A DNA stretch of 64,000 nt from Paractinoplanes pyxinae (GTDB taxonomy: Bacteria; Actinomycetota; Actinomycetes; Mycobacteriales; Micromonosporaceae). A model generated the notes under the pieces. It was not told where the DNA came from. It worked only from the letters and a program-made list of their open reading frames with translations, and searched no databases. Position numbers and translations under genes: made by a program. This document shows positions 7,915-16,779 of this stretch, piece after piece. How positions within the stretch are numbered: the stretch's first letter is position 1; the number at the start of each line of letters is the position of its first letter. The stretch is from NCBI RefSeq assembly GCF_026626335.1, contig NZ_JAPNTZ010000010.1, positions 358,153-422,152 on the forward strand, read 5' to 3'.

Positions 7915-8989
7915 CGGGTACTTCGACTCGAAGGTCTACTACGGGGCGATCCAGTACTGGTTCCGCGGCGACGGCGGCATGGTCTACGACTGGCTGCGGC
8001 CGGGAACCCCGTACGGCTTCACCTATCCGCCGTTCGCGGGGCTGGTCATGTCGCCCATGGCGGTGCTGCCGTTCGGGGCGGTGGTGGTGATCGCGGTGGT
8101 CGCCACGGTGCTGACGACGGCGCTGCTCACGTGGTGGTTCGCCAGGGATCTGATTCTCCGCATGGGGTGGACGGTCTGGTTCGCGTACGGCATAGCAGTT
8201 TGCCTCGCCATTTCTTTCGAACCGGTCCGCGAGACGATCACGTTCGGCCAGGTCAACACGCTGCTGCTGACCCTGGTGGCCGGGGATCTGCTGTTCGGGC
8301 TGTCGAAGAACCGCAAGTGGGCCGGCGTCGGCATCGGGCTGGCCACGGCGATCAAGCTGACCCCGGGCATCTTCATCGTCTATCTGCTGGTCACCCGGCG
8401 CTGGCGGGCCGCCGCCACCGCGAGCGGAACCGCGGCCGGCGCGACCCTGGTGGCCGCCGCGATCTTCCCGGACGAGTCGCGCGAGTTCTGGACCTCGGCG
8501 CTGTGGGACACCAACCGGGTCGGCGTCCTGTCCTACCTGTCCAATCAGTCCGAACGCGGCTTCCTGGCCCGCCTGCCGATCCCGCAGGTCGAGTCGAAGA
8601 TCTGGATCGTCTGCGTACTGCTCACGCTCGCCTTCTGGGCGTGGCGCGTGGCCAAGGCGCCGGACGACGTCATGGGCGGTCTCGCGCTCACCGGCATCGT
8701 CGGCTGCCTGATCAGCCCGGTCACCTGGATCCACCACTGCGTCTGGCTGCTGCCGGCGATCGTCCGCTGCGTCGACTTGGGAACCCGGAACCAGAAGATC
8801 CTGGGCGGCGCCGCGTACCTGATCATGACCAGTCGGCTCACGTGGGTGTGGGAGAAGCGGCCGCGGCCCCCGCTCGAGCTCATCGGCGGCAACCTCTATG
8901 TCTGGTTCAGCCTGGCCCTGCTGATCTGGACACCCATCGGCACCCGTCGTTCAGCGGAAGTCCACGAGAAGGACAAGATCCTCACGTAG
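7838..8989 (+). CDS. GT87 family membrane mannosyltransferase
   Basis: 383 residues from ATG at 7838. Membrane protein with about ten segments of the GT87 family (PimE/alpha-1,2-mannosyltransferase group). Motifs include GYFDSKVYYGAI after the first helix (with the acidic residue expected for GT-C enzymes), TYPPFAGLVM, and GQVNTLLLTLVAGD followed by AGVGIGLATAIKLTPGIFI, all typical of the family. The start is needed to include the first helix, so the 77-base overlap with the MptB-like gene appears real. With that gene it probably builds a mannosylated envelope lipid or glycan. Confidence 0.85.
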   Translation: MKRKIALLSAAGLITIFIVYLAQTRNGYFDSKVYYGAIQYWFRGDGGMVYDWLRPGTPYGFTYPPFAGLVMSPMAVLPFGAVVVIAVVATVLTTALLTWWFARDLILRMGWTVWFAYGIAVCLAISFEPVRETITFGQVNTLLLTLVAGDLLFGLSKNRKWAGVGIGLATAIKLTPGIFIVYLLVTRRWRAAATASGTAAGATLVAAAIFPDESREFWTSALWDTNRVGVLSYLSNQSERGFLARLPIPQVESKIWIVCVLLTLAFWAWRVAKAPDDVMGGLALTGIVGCLISPVTWIHHCVWLLPAIVRCVDLGTRNQKILGGAAYLIMTSRLTWVWEKRPRPPLELIGGNLYVWFSLALLIWTPIGTRRSAEVHEKDKILT

Positions 8990-8998
8990 TCAGAGCGC

Positions 8999-11110
8999 AT
9001 GCGTAAACGCTCGGCAATCGCCCTGATCGGCCTGGCCGCGACGTTCGTCGCCGCGCCCGCGCAGGCCCATCAGAAGGACACGGAATTCCAGAGGCTGGCC
9101 ACCTTCCCGGCCTATCTGAACTCGTCGATCGACGACACGGCCGCCGCCGAGATCTCCACAGTCACCGAGGACGGCCGCACGGTCGTCTACACCGACAGCC
9201 CGGGCAAGCGCCTCGGCTTCGTCGACATCACCAACCCGGGCAAGCCGAAGCCGGGCGGCACCCTGGCCCTCGACGGCGAGCCCACCTCGGTCGCGCACCT
9301 CGGCCACCTGCTGCTGGCCGGCGTAAACACCCGCGAGAGCTTCACCAACCCGTCGGGCCAGCTCGTCGTCATCGACGACCGCAGCCGCAAGGTGGTGCGC
9401 CAGATCGACCTGGGCGGTCAGCCCGACTCGGTCGCCGTGGCGCCGAGCGGCCGCTACATCGCGGTGGCGATCGAGAACGAGCGCGACGAGGACGTCAACG
9501 ACGGCGCGATCCCGCAGCTGCCGGCCGGCTACCTGTCGGTGATCGACACGAAGACCTGGAAGGCGTCGAAGGTCGACCTGACCGGCCTGGCCGCGGTCGC
9601 CCCGACCGACCCCGAGCCCGAGTACGTCAGCGTCAACTCGCGCGACGAGGCGGTCGTCTCCCTGCAGGAGAACAACCACATCGCGGTCGTGTCGCTGAAG
9701 TCGAAGAAGGTCGTCAAGCACTTCCCGGCCGGTCAGGTCACGGTGTCCGGGGTGGACACCAAGGACGACGACAACATCACGCTGGACGGCACGATCACCG
9801 CCGAGCGGGAGCCGGACGGTGTCGCCTGGATCAGCGACGACCTGTTCGCCACGGCCAACGAGGGCGACTACGAGGGCGGCTCGCGCGGCTGGTCGATCTT
9901 CTCGCGCGACGGCAAGGTCGTCTGGGACGCCGGCAACACGCTCGAGCACATCGCCGTCGAGCACGGCCTCTACCCGGACAAGCGTTCCGACGCCAAGGGC
10001 ATCGAGGTGGAGAACGTCGCGTTCGCCCGGATCGGCCGTACGCCGTACGTCTTCGTCAACTCCGAGCGGGGCAACTTCACCGCGGTGTACGACGTGTCGA
10101 ACCCGCGCAAGCCGAAGTTCCAGCAGCTGCTGCCGACCACGAACGGGCCCGAGGGTGTCGTCGCGGTGCCGTCGCGGGGCCTGCTCGTCGTCTCCAGCGA
10201 GGAGGAGATCCCGGACGCCAACATCCGCGGCTCGGTGCAGATCTACGGAATCGGCCACGGCCAGTTCCCCTCCATCGTCTCGGACGACACCATCCCGTTC
10301 GGCACGCTGTCGGCGCTCTCGGCCGTCCCGGGCCGGCGGTCCCAGCTCGTCTCGGTGACCGACTCGGCGTACACCCCGACCCGGATCCTGACCATCGACA
10401 CCGCGCAGCGTCCGGCCGAGATCGAGCGGCAGCTCACCGTCACGAAGGACGGCCAGGCGGTCGGTTACGACGCCGAGGGCATCGTGGCGCGCAAGGGCGG
10501 CGGTTACTGGCTGGCCAGCGAGGGCTCCGCCGACACCCCCAACCTTCTGGTACGCCTCGACGCGCGCGGCGCGGTCCAGCAGGAGATCGCGCTGCCGGCC
10601 GACATCGCCGCCGCCGTCACCACCAACGGCTTCGAGGGCGTGGCCGAGACCGGCGGCGCCGTCTGGGTCGCCATCCAGCGTTCGCTCAAGACCGACCCCG
10701 CGAACGTCGTCCGGATCGGCAGGCTCGACCTGAGGACCGGCGCCTGGTCGTGGCTGCTCTACCCGCTGGACACCGCGCCGATCGGCTGGACCGGCCTGTC
10801 CGAGATCGTCGCGGTCGACGGCAACACGTTCGCCGTGATCGAGCGGGACAACCAGCGCGGCCCGCAGGCCTCGATCAAGAAGATCTACAAGTTCGACGTC
10901 CCGGCCACCTGGACCGGCACGCCGACGGTGAGCAAGAAGCTCGTCAAGGACCTGCTTCCCGCACTGAAGGCCGACAACGGCTGGGTGCAGGACAAGGTCG
11001 AGGGCCTGGCGATCGGCGGTGACGGCCGCACGTACGCCGTGACCGACAACGACGCCATCGACGACGCCACCGGCGAGACGGTCTTCCTGCGGCTGGGCCG
11101 CCTGCTCTAA
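8999..11110 (+). CDS. Secreted phytase-like/esterase-like beta-propeller protein
   Basis: 703 residues from ATG at 8999. Sec signal peptide (residues 1-23, cleavage after APAQA). The N-terminal two-thirds is a propeller-type repeat region (PDSVAVAPSGRYIAVAI and similar blades, about 40-430); the C-terminal part (about 470-700) matches the esterase-like-activity-of-phytase family, with DAEGIVARKGGGYWLASEG, GFEGVAETGG and VEGLAIGGDGR. Such proteins are extracytoplasmic and may hydrolyse phosphate esters, but activity is rarely proven. It follows the GT87 gene by nine bases, so it is likely in the same operon. Confidence 0.82.
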   Translation: MRKRSAIALIGLAATFVAAPAQAHQKDTEFQRLATFPAYLNSSIDDTAAAEISTVTEDGRTVVYTDSPGKRLGFVDITNPGKPKPGGTLALDGEPTSVAHLGHLLLAGVNTRESFTNPSGQLVVIDDRSRKVVRQIDLGGQPDSVAVAPSGRYIAVAIENERDEDVNDGAIPQLPAGYLSVIDTKTWKASKVDLTGLAAVAPTDPEPEYVSVNSRDEAVVSLQENNHIAVVSLKSKKVVKHFPAGQVTVSGVDTKDDDNITLDGTITAEREPDGVAWISDDLFATANEGDYEGGSRGWSIFSRDGKVVWDAGNTLEHIAVEHGLYPDKRSDAKGIEVENVAFARIGRTPYVFVNSERGNFTAVYDVSNPRKPKFQQLLPTTNGPEGVVAVPSRGLLVVSSEEEIPDANIRGSVQIYGIGHGQFPSIVSDDTIPFGTLSALSAVPGRRSQLVSVTDSAYTPTRILTIDTAQRPAEIERQLTVTKDGQAVGYDAEGIVARKGGGYWLASEGSADTPNLLVRLDARGAVQQEIALPADIAAAVTTNGFEGVAETGGAVWVAIQRSLKTDPANVVRIGRLDLRTGAWSWLLYPLDTAPIGWTGLSEIVAVDGNTFAVIERDNQRGPQASIKKIYKFDVPATWTGTPTVSKKLVKDLLPALKADNGWVQDKVEGLAIGGDGRTYAVTDNDAIDDATGETVFLRLGRLL

Positions 11111-14106
11111 AGGAGACCGACCGCGTCGGCCACCCTGGTTCCGGTGGCCCGGCGGTAGGCCTCTTCGAAGCCCGCGTCACCCAGGGCGGCGCGGGCTTCG
11201 ACCATGATGCGGTCCACGTCCGGCACCGCGCGGTCGCGGTAGCCGCGTACGGCGTCGGCCGCGCCCAGCAGGAAGGCGGCCCGTTCGGCGTCGCCCTCCC
11301 GCAGGGTCAGATCGGCCAGGCCGACCAGGGTCAGGGCGACCACCGGCGAGTCCCGCGACTCGACGGCCGTCCGCACCGCGTCGGCGTGCTTGAGCCGGGC
11401 CGCGGCCAGGTCGCCCGCGGCCGCGCTGATCAGGCCCTGGGTGTGCAGGGCCATCGCCTTGAACTGCGGGACCACGGCCGGATGGCGCATCCGGGCCAGG
11501 GCCGCGTCCATGCCGAGCCGGGCCTCCTCGAGGTCGCCCTCCATCCGGGCGAAGGTGGCATGGCCGTACGCCACCGAGGCCAGCACCTCGGGCAGCGCGA
11601 CCTGCTCGGCCGCCACCCGGGCCTGCTTGAGCACCGTGCGGGCCTCGTCGACTTCGCCCGCCATCCACAGCTGGTGGGCGAGCCTCACTTCCATCTGCGG
11701 CAGGTCTTCGCGTACGCCGACCTCGCGCACCAGATCGATGGCCTCACGCTGCCAGTCCACGGCCGTCGCGAAGTCGCCCCGGGCCGCGGCCAGGTCGCCC
11801 AGCAGGCTCAGCGCGAAACCGATGCCCCACCGCTCGCCGATCTCGCGGAACTCGGCCAGCGCCTCGCGCATCTCGGCCTCGGCCAGCTCGGCGCTCTGCC
11901 CGAAGTTGAGCCGCAACTGCGACACGAACATCTTGGCCACCGCCCGCAGCCACGGCTCGGGATCGTCGAACAGGGGCTCGACCAGCCGGAACCCGGCCTC
12001 CGGCCCGGACGGATCCTCGAACATGACGGCCAGCGGCGGGATCAGCCGCAGCGCCGGATGCTTCGACCCGAGGCCGGCGCTGTGTTCCTGGGCCAGGCGG
12101 AACTGCTCTTGCACGTGGTCGACCGCCAGGCCGCCCTCCAGCCCGTTGATGGCCGCGTAGGTGTGGGTCAGGGCGCGGTCCTCGGGGTCGGTGTCGCCGC
12201 TCATCGACGCCACCTCGGCGGCCAGCGCGGCGCCCTCCGAGCGGTGGCCGCTCAACCACCAGTACCAGCCCAGCCGGGCCACGAGCGCGGCCGCCGTGGC
12301 CCGGTCGCCCGCCTTGATCGCGGCCCGCACCGAGGCGTGCAGGTTGTCGTGCTCGGTGGCCAGCTGCCGCAGCCAGGCCAGCTGGTCGGCGCCGCGCAGC
12401 TGCGGGTCGGCCTGGCCGGCCAGCTCGATCAGCCAGGCGGCCAGGGCCCGCCGCTGCGACTCGGACTCGCCCGCCTCGGCCAGCCGCTCCAACCCGTACT
12501 CGCGAATCGTCTCGAGCATGCGGTAGCGCCCGTCGCCGCCGAGCACCAGCAGCGACTTGTCGACCAGGGCGGCCAGCACCTCGATGTCGGTGCCGCACAC
12601 CTGCTCGGCCGCGGCCGGTTCGGCGCCGCCCTGGAACAGCGCGAACCGCCGCCACAGCTGCCTTTCCGGCTCGGTCAGCAGGTCCCAGCTCCAGTCGACG
12701 ACCGCGCGCAACGTCTGATGGCGGGGGAGCGCGGCCCGGCTGCCCCCGGTGAGCAGGCGGAACCGGTCGGACAGGCGGTCGGCCAGCACGGCCACGGGCA
12801 GGGTGCGCAGGCGAGCGGCGGCCAGTTCGATGGCCAGTGGCATGCCGTCGAGCTCGCGGCACACCCGGACGACGGCCTCGGTGTTCTGCTCGGTGAGGGT
12901 GAACGCCGCCGCCCGGTCGAGGAGTAGCCGTACGGAAGGAAAAGCGGAAGCGGTCGACGCGCCCGCGCCCACCGGCGGCAGCGCCAGCGGCTCGACCGGA
13001 TGCAGCCGCTCGCCCGGGATGCCCAGCGGCTCACGGCTCGTGGCCAGCACGCGCAGGCCCGGCGCGGCCCGCAGCAGCTCGTCGGCGACCTGAGCCGCGG
13101 CGGTGATCAGATGTTCGCAGTTGTCGAGGATCAGCAGCATCGTGCGGTGGGCCAGCGCCTCCCGCAGCCGGGCCATCTCGCTCCTCTTGGGACGGTCGAG
13201 GATCCCCTGGCCACGCAGGCCGAGCGCGGTCAGAACGGCCTGCGGCACCTCGGCCGGGTCGGTGACCGGGGCCAGCTCGACCCGCCAGACGTCCGTGTCG
13301 AGCCGCCGGCCGACCTCGACCGAGAGGCGGGTCTTGCCGCTGCCGCCCGGCCCGATCAGGCTCACCAGGCGATGCTCGCCGAGCAGGCCGCGCACGCCTT
13401 TGACGTCCGCCTCACGACCGACGAAGCTGCTGACCTCGGCCGGCAGGTTGCCGCTGCGCCGCTCCTCCCGCAGCAGTTCGAGGTGCAGTTCCCGCAGCTC
13501 GGCCGACGGGTCGGCCCCCAGCACGTCGGCCAGCCGGCGCCGCGCCTGCTCGTACACCTCCAGCGCGCGGCCCGGGTTACCGGCCGCCCGCAATGCCCGC
13601 ATCAGCTGGCCGGCCAGTTGCTCGTCGAGCGGGTGCTGGGTGACCAGGCCTTCGAGCGTGGGCACGGCCTCGGAGCCGCTGAGCCCGCGCTTGGTCGCGT
13701 CCAGGCGCAGCTCGTGCAGCCGGGCCGCGTCGGCCCGGGCCACCTCGGGAAAGTCGAGGTCGCCGCGCCACAAGCTGAGGGCCCGGGCCGGGTCGGTGGC
13801 GGCCAGCCGGGTGAAGACGTGCGCGTCGACCTGCTCCGGCTCGATGACCAGCCGATACCCGTACGCGGCGGCCTCGATCACCAGCCCCGCCTTACGCAGC
13901 CGCGACACCAGGGCCTGCAGCGCGTTGCCGGCGCCCGACGGCGGCTCGTCGCCCCAGACACCGTCGATCAGCCGCTGGGCCGACACCACCTTGTTCGGCT
14001 CCAGGGCGAGCAGCACCAGCAGGGCGCGCAGACGGGCGCCCGCGACCGGCACGACCTCGCCGGCCGGGCCGCGCAGCTCCAACGGCCCGAGCACGGCAAT
14101 CTCCAC
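11107..14106 (-). CDS. AfsR/SARP-family regulator with BTAD, NB-ARC-type ATPase and TPR domains
   Basis: 999 residues from ATG at 14106. OmpR-like winged helix (about 1-90, RALLVLLALEPNKVVSAQRL), bacterial transcriptional activator domain (about 95-235), then an STAND-type ATPase with Walker A LIGPGGSGKTRLSVE near residue 255 and a Walker-B-like MLLILDNCEH; the C-terminal 400 residues are TPR-like helices. This is the architecture of AfsR-type pleiotropic activators of secondary metabolism. No biosynthetic cluster is visible in the window, so its targets are unknown. It is convergent with the phytase-like gene, overlapping by four bases. Confidence 0.92.
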   Translation of the reverse strand: MEIAVLGPLELRGPAGEVVPVAGARLRALLVLLALEPNKVVSAQRLIDGVWGDEPPSGAGNALQALVSRLRKAGLVIEAAAYGYRLVIEPEQVDAHVFTRLAATDPARALSLWRGDLDFPEVARADAARLHELRLDATKRGLSGSEAVPTLEGLVTQHPLDEQLAGQLMRALRAAGNPGRALEVYEQARRRLADVLGADPSAELRELHLELLREERRSGNLPAEVSSFVGREADVKGVRGLLGEHRLVSLIGPGGSGKTRLSVEVGRRLDTDVWRVELAPVTDPAEVPQAVLTALGLRGQGILDRPKRSEMARLREALAHRTMLLILDNCEHLITAAAQVADELLRAAPGLRVLATSREPLGIPGERLHPVEPLALPPVGAGASTASAFPSVRLLLDRAAAFTLTEQNTEAVVRVCRELDGMPLAIELAAARLRTLPVAVLADRLSDRFRLLTGGSRAALPRHQTLRAVVDWSWDLLTEPERQLWRRFALFQGGAEPAAAEQVCGTDIEVLAALVDKSLLVLGGDGRYRMLETIREYGLERLAEAGESESQRRALAAWLIELAGQADPQLRGADQLAWLRQLATEHDNLHASVRAAIKAGDRATAAALVARLGWYWWLSGHRSEGAALAAEVASMSGDTDPEDRALTHTYAAINGLEGGLAVDHVQEQFRLAQEHSAGLGSKHPALRLIPPLAVMFEDPSGPEAGFRLVEPLFDDPEPWLRAVAKMFVSQLRLNFGQSAELAEAEMREALAEFREIGERWGIGFALSLLGDLAAARGDFATAVDWQREAIDLVREVGVREDLPQMEVRLAHQLWMAGEVDEARTVLKQARVAAEQVALPEVLASVAYGHATFARMEGDLEEARLGMDAALARMRHPAVVPQFKAMALHTQGLISAAAGDLAAARLKHADAVRTAVESRDSPVVALTLVGLADLTLREGDAERAAFLLGAADAVRGYRDRAVPDVDRIMVEARAALGDAGFEEAYRRATGTRVADAVGLL

Positions 14107-14108
14107 CC

Positions 14109-14699
14109 CTACGATTCTGCCCTTCGGTAGCGAACGATGAGTACGCCCTTGGTCGTAGCGACGCTGCTGATCAGTTCGAACTCGGCCAACGGGGCCGGAT
14201 GCTCGAACAACCGCGCGCCCGTGCCGAGCGTCAGCGGGTGAATCAGCAGCGTGTAGTCGTCGACCAGACCGGCCGCGTGCAGGCTGCGAACCAGCGCCGC
14301 ACTGCCGTTGACGGCCAGGTCAGGCCCGTCGGTCTCTTTCAACGCGGACACGGTCTCAACGGCGTCACCGCGCAGCAGAGTCGAATTCTCCCAGGCGCCG
14401 GCATCGTCGAGCGTCCTCGAGACGACGTACTTGGTGGCCTTGTTCATCAACGCCGAGAACGGGTTGCCGTCGGTGGCGCGCCCCCAGACGTTCGCGAAGT
14501 CCTGCCAGGTGCGCCGCCCGAACAGCAGGTCACCGGCCTGAGCCATGCCCTTGCTCAGCTCCTGCCCCATGACGTCGTCGTTGAACCGCGGCCCCCAGCC
14601 GCCGTGCGTGAAGCCGCCCCGAGTGTCCTCGTCCGGGCGGCCCAGCCCCTGCACCACCCCGTCCAAGGTCATGAACATCGTCACGCTGATCTTCCGCAT
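14109..14699 (-). CDS. Dihydrofolate-reductase-fold (RibD C-terminal-like) protein
   Basis: 196 residues from ATG at 14699, chosen because GGGAGGA lies 6-7 bases upstream and homology starts at MRKISVTMFMTLDGVVQG. The fold is that of the RibD C-terminal/DHFR-like family (YyaP/YwjB type), whose members probably reduce pteridine-like or other substrates with NADPH; LFGRRTWQDFANVW and GPDLAVNGSAALVRSL are the family motifs. The open frame continues upstream through the repeats at 14729-14970, but that extension is the translated repeat, not protein. A second member of the family is at 25650. Confidence 0.85.
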   Translation of the reverse strand: MRKISVTMFMTLDGVVQGLGRPDEDTRGGFTHGGWGPRFNDDVMGQELSKGMAQAGDLLFGRRTWQDFANVWGRATDGNPFSALMNKATKYVVSRTLDDAGAWENSTLLRGDAVETVSALKETDGPDLAVNGSAALVRSLHAAGLVDDYTLLIHPLTLGTGARLFEHPAPLAEFELISSVATTKGVLIVRYRRAES

Positions 14700-14728
14700 G
14701 CTTCCTCCCGAGCCGTTTGCCTTCTGTA

Positions 14729-14854
14729 CGAACGGCCGACGCTCATTTCGACGCCGTCCCAGAATCAAAGTCAAAATCTTGATGTTGTATGCGAACGGCC
14801 GACGCTCATCTCGACGCCGTCCCAGAATCAAAGTCAAAATCTTGATGTCGTAGC
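14729..14854. repeat. Two tandem 63-bp repeat units
   Basis: Two copies of a 63-bp unit (14729-14791 and 14792-14854), identical at about 60 positions, each starting CGAACGGCCGACGCTCAT and containing AGAATCAAAGTCAAAATCTT. They lie between the DHFR-like start and the left inverted-repeat arm, whose first bases form the end of unit 2. Because 63 is a multiple of three, an open frame runs through them. Confidence 0.9.
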
Positions 14855-14970
14855 GGGGTGGGGGGTTACAGACCGTCGCTCCCGCCGAGGGCCGCGGCGG
14901 GGTGAGCTGGCCGCTGGCGCGTCCAGAACGCTCACCCCACCACGGCGACGTGCGTAAATGGTTGCGCCCA
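14844..14970. repeat. Left arm of 127-bp inverted repeat
   Basis: The 127 bases here are the reverse complement of 15857-15983, with only a few differences near the inner end (around 14954-14957). The outer end reads GATGTCGTAGCGGGGTGGGG. No transposase lies between the arms and no target-site duplication is evident outside them. Confidence 0.92.
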
Positions 14971-15449
14971 GACCCGAAATCCCCTTCGCCCGGCCCAGCA
15001 ATCCTGATATCCGCCCACGCCACATGCAGCGCGTAGGCCGTCCGCCCCGGCGCCTGCGCTTAATGTCTTTGCCCATCATCCGAGCGTCCCAACGCAGGTC
15101 CTGGCCTCTTAGTCGGCGACGGCTGCGGCGGCGTTGATCGAGGCGGACACGAGGCTTTAGGTGGCGGCTCGGCCGCATTTGGACGCGGCGGGGACGGCCG
15201 TTACATGTGGCCACTCCGGCCTCACCCGCAGTGGCCTGTCTGGTCGACCGCAGCACGCGCCGCGTGACGCAGCTGCATCCGGGCTGGCTCCGGTGCTGCC
15301 CGGCGGTCACGTCGAGGACGGGGAGACCGCCGAGCTGGGGCCGGGCTGCAGCCGGAATGCCGGACATGTCGCCGGCTGCTGTGGCGACGCGGCGGCAGCG
15401 TGGGAAACGGTCGCCGGCTCGGCGAGGTGGCGACGTTCTGTAGGCGTGG
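14971..15449. other. Gene-free stretch inside the inverted-repeat island
   Basis: About 480 bases between the left arm and the gamma-glutamylcyclotransferase-like gene. Open frames exist in several phases but have no ribosome-binding site and no recognisable product. It may be degraded sequence. Confidence 0.45.
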
Positions 15450-15797
15450 TCAGAGGTGGGAGTCGGTCGGCTTTCGGAGGACGTAGATGGCGGCTTCCAG
15501 GTCGCCGTCTGAGGTGTGCACGGTTGTCTCTACGCGGCGGTAGCCGGGGCCTTCGAACTCGTCCAGGCGGGGCCAGTGGGCGGCCAGGTCGGCCGACTCG
15601 AACACGTGGACCGGGACGGCCGCGGCCTCCGGGTCGAGTTCCAGGGCTGGATAGCCGAGTTCGGCGCCCCACCCCTCGTCGGCCAGGGTGCCGTGCACGT
15701 GCCCCTCGAACCAGCGCCCGGTCAGCCCGTCGAGCTGGTGATGGTTGGGGCGGCCCGGGGCCAGGGTTCCGTATGTCGCCAGACGCAGTTCGGCCAT
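15450..15797 (-). CDS. Gamma-glutamylcyclotransferase (AIG2-like) family protein
   Basis: 115 residues from ATG at 15797. The N-terminal YGTLAPGRPNHHQL is the substrate-binding loop of the GGCT fold, and LDEFEGPGYRRVET carries the conserved glutamate used as acid/base in this family. The family converts gamma-glutamyl compounds to 5-oxoproline; the exact substrate is unknown here. The gene sits between the 127-bp inverted repeats, the only recognisable gene inside the island. Confidence 0.82.
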   Translation of the reverse strand: MAELRLATYGTLAPGRPNHHQLDGLTGRWFEGHVHGTLADEGWGAELGYPALELDPEAAAVPVHVFESADLAAHWPRLDEFEGPGYRRVETTVHTSDGDLEAAIYVLRKPTDSHL

Positions 15798-15856
15798 GGC
15801 CCCAGCAAACACGTGCCATGCCGTGGCGGAAAGCCGAGAGGCGGGAGTCGGGCTTT

Positions 15857-15983
15857 TGGGCGCAACCACTCACGCACGTCGCCGTGGTGGGGTGAGCGTT
15901 CTGGACGCGCCAGCGGCCAGCTCACCCCGCCGCGGCCCTCGGCGGGAGCGACGGTCTGTAACCCCCCACCCCGCTACGACATC
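15857..15983. repeat. Right arm of 127-bp inverted repeat
   Basis: Mirror of 14844-14970. It ends CCCCGCTACGACATC, from which the 14-mer repeats at 15967-16090 continue to the right. Confidence 0.92.
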
Positions 15984-16090
15984 GCCTTTGGTCTTCCGCT
16001 CTTGACCTTCACAATCCCGTCACCCCGCTACGACATCAAGCTTTTGACCCTGATGCTTTTGACCTTCACAGTCCTTCACCCCGCTACGAC
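15967..16090. repeat. Three direct copies of CACCCCGCTACGAC
   Basis: Identical 14-mers at 15967-15980, 16021-16034 and 16077-16090, spaced 54 and 56 bp, with related A/T-rich stretches (CTTTTGACC, CTTGACCTT) between them. The first overlaps the outer end of the right inverted-repeat arm. No gene lies between 15798 and 16164. Confidence 0.9.
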
Positions 16091-16164
16091 TCCACATCTT
16101 GACCTTGCTTCGGTCGTCGTCCTTGACGGTGGTGACGACTAGGAATCGCAACGGGACCGGCGAT

Positions 16165-16641
16165 TTACATCCGTGACTGCTCCCAGGTCTGGCCGGGGGT
16201 GGGATACGGCGGCATGGACGGCGCCGGCTTGGTGAGGAAATAGGCGCGGGCCGAGCGGGGGACCGTCAGCGCGAGCAGCGCGGCCAGCGAGCAGGCGATG
16301 AGGGCGGCGCCGGCCAGGGGGAAGGCGCCGCCGACGGCGGTGATCAGGGTCATCAGGGCGCCGAACAGGAAGGCGAACGGCAGCAGGATGAGGGCGACGA
16401 TCCAGGCCCACAGGCGGCCGCGGCGGGTCTGGTGGGCCAGGACCAGCGTGAACAGCGCGAAGATGAGCACTATCGCGTTGAGGACCAGGAAGATGCCGCG
16501 GGCGCCGGCGTCCCAGTCGTCCTGTTGCAGGTTCAGGATCACGCCGTAGGCGACGCGGCCTGTGCCGACCAGGCCGACGGCGGCCAGCAGGCTGGCGCCG
16601 ATCTCGACTGACGTCGGCCGGGGCCTTTGTTCGTACGTCAT
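16165..16641 (-). CDS. Four-helix membrane protein, hypothetical
   Basis: 158 residues from ATG at 16641, with GGGGGAG seven bases upstream that fixes the start. Four hydrophobic segments (about residues 14-36, 49-70, 78-105, 108-128) and a Pro-rich cytosolic tail (PSMPPYPTPGQTWEQ). The open frame extends far upstream through other genes, but that is a by-product of high GC. No family assigned. Confidence 0.75.
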   Translation of the reverse strand: MTYEQRPRPTSVEIGASLLAAVGLVGTGRVAYGVILNLQQDDWDAGARGIFLVLNAIVLIFALFTLVLAHQTRRGRLWAWIVALILLPFAFLFGALMTLITAVGGAFPLAGAALIACSLAALLALTVPRSARAYFLTKPAPSMPPYPTPGQTWEQSRM

Positions 16642-16779
16642 TTTCTCGCTCCCCCGTGACATGGAAGGGGCCATCGTAGAGCCCCGCCGGCGGGACAGCG
16701 GACCCCATATCGGCGGTGTTACGCTCGCGGCCCTTCGCCCCGGCGGATGCCCGTGGGCGGGGTCATGGGGGAGCGAAAC

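Noticed and set aside
11386..12927. Plus-strand frame opposite the AfsR-type regulator
   Set aside because: No domain, no ribosome-binding site, and composition of a shadow frame.
14844..15983. Complete insertion sequence
   Set aside because: Arms are terminal-repeat-like but no transposase or target duplication was found, so it is reported only as an inverted-repeat island.
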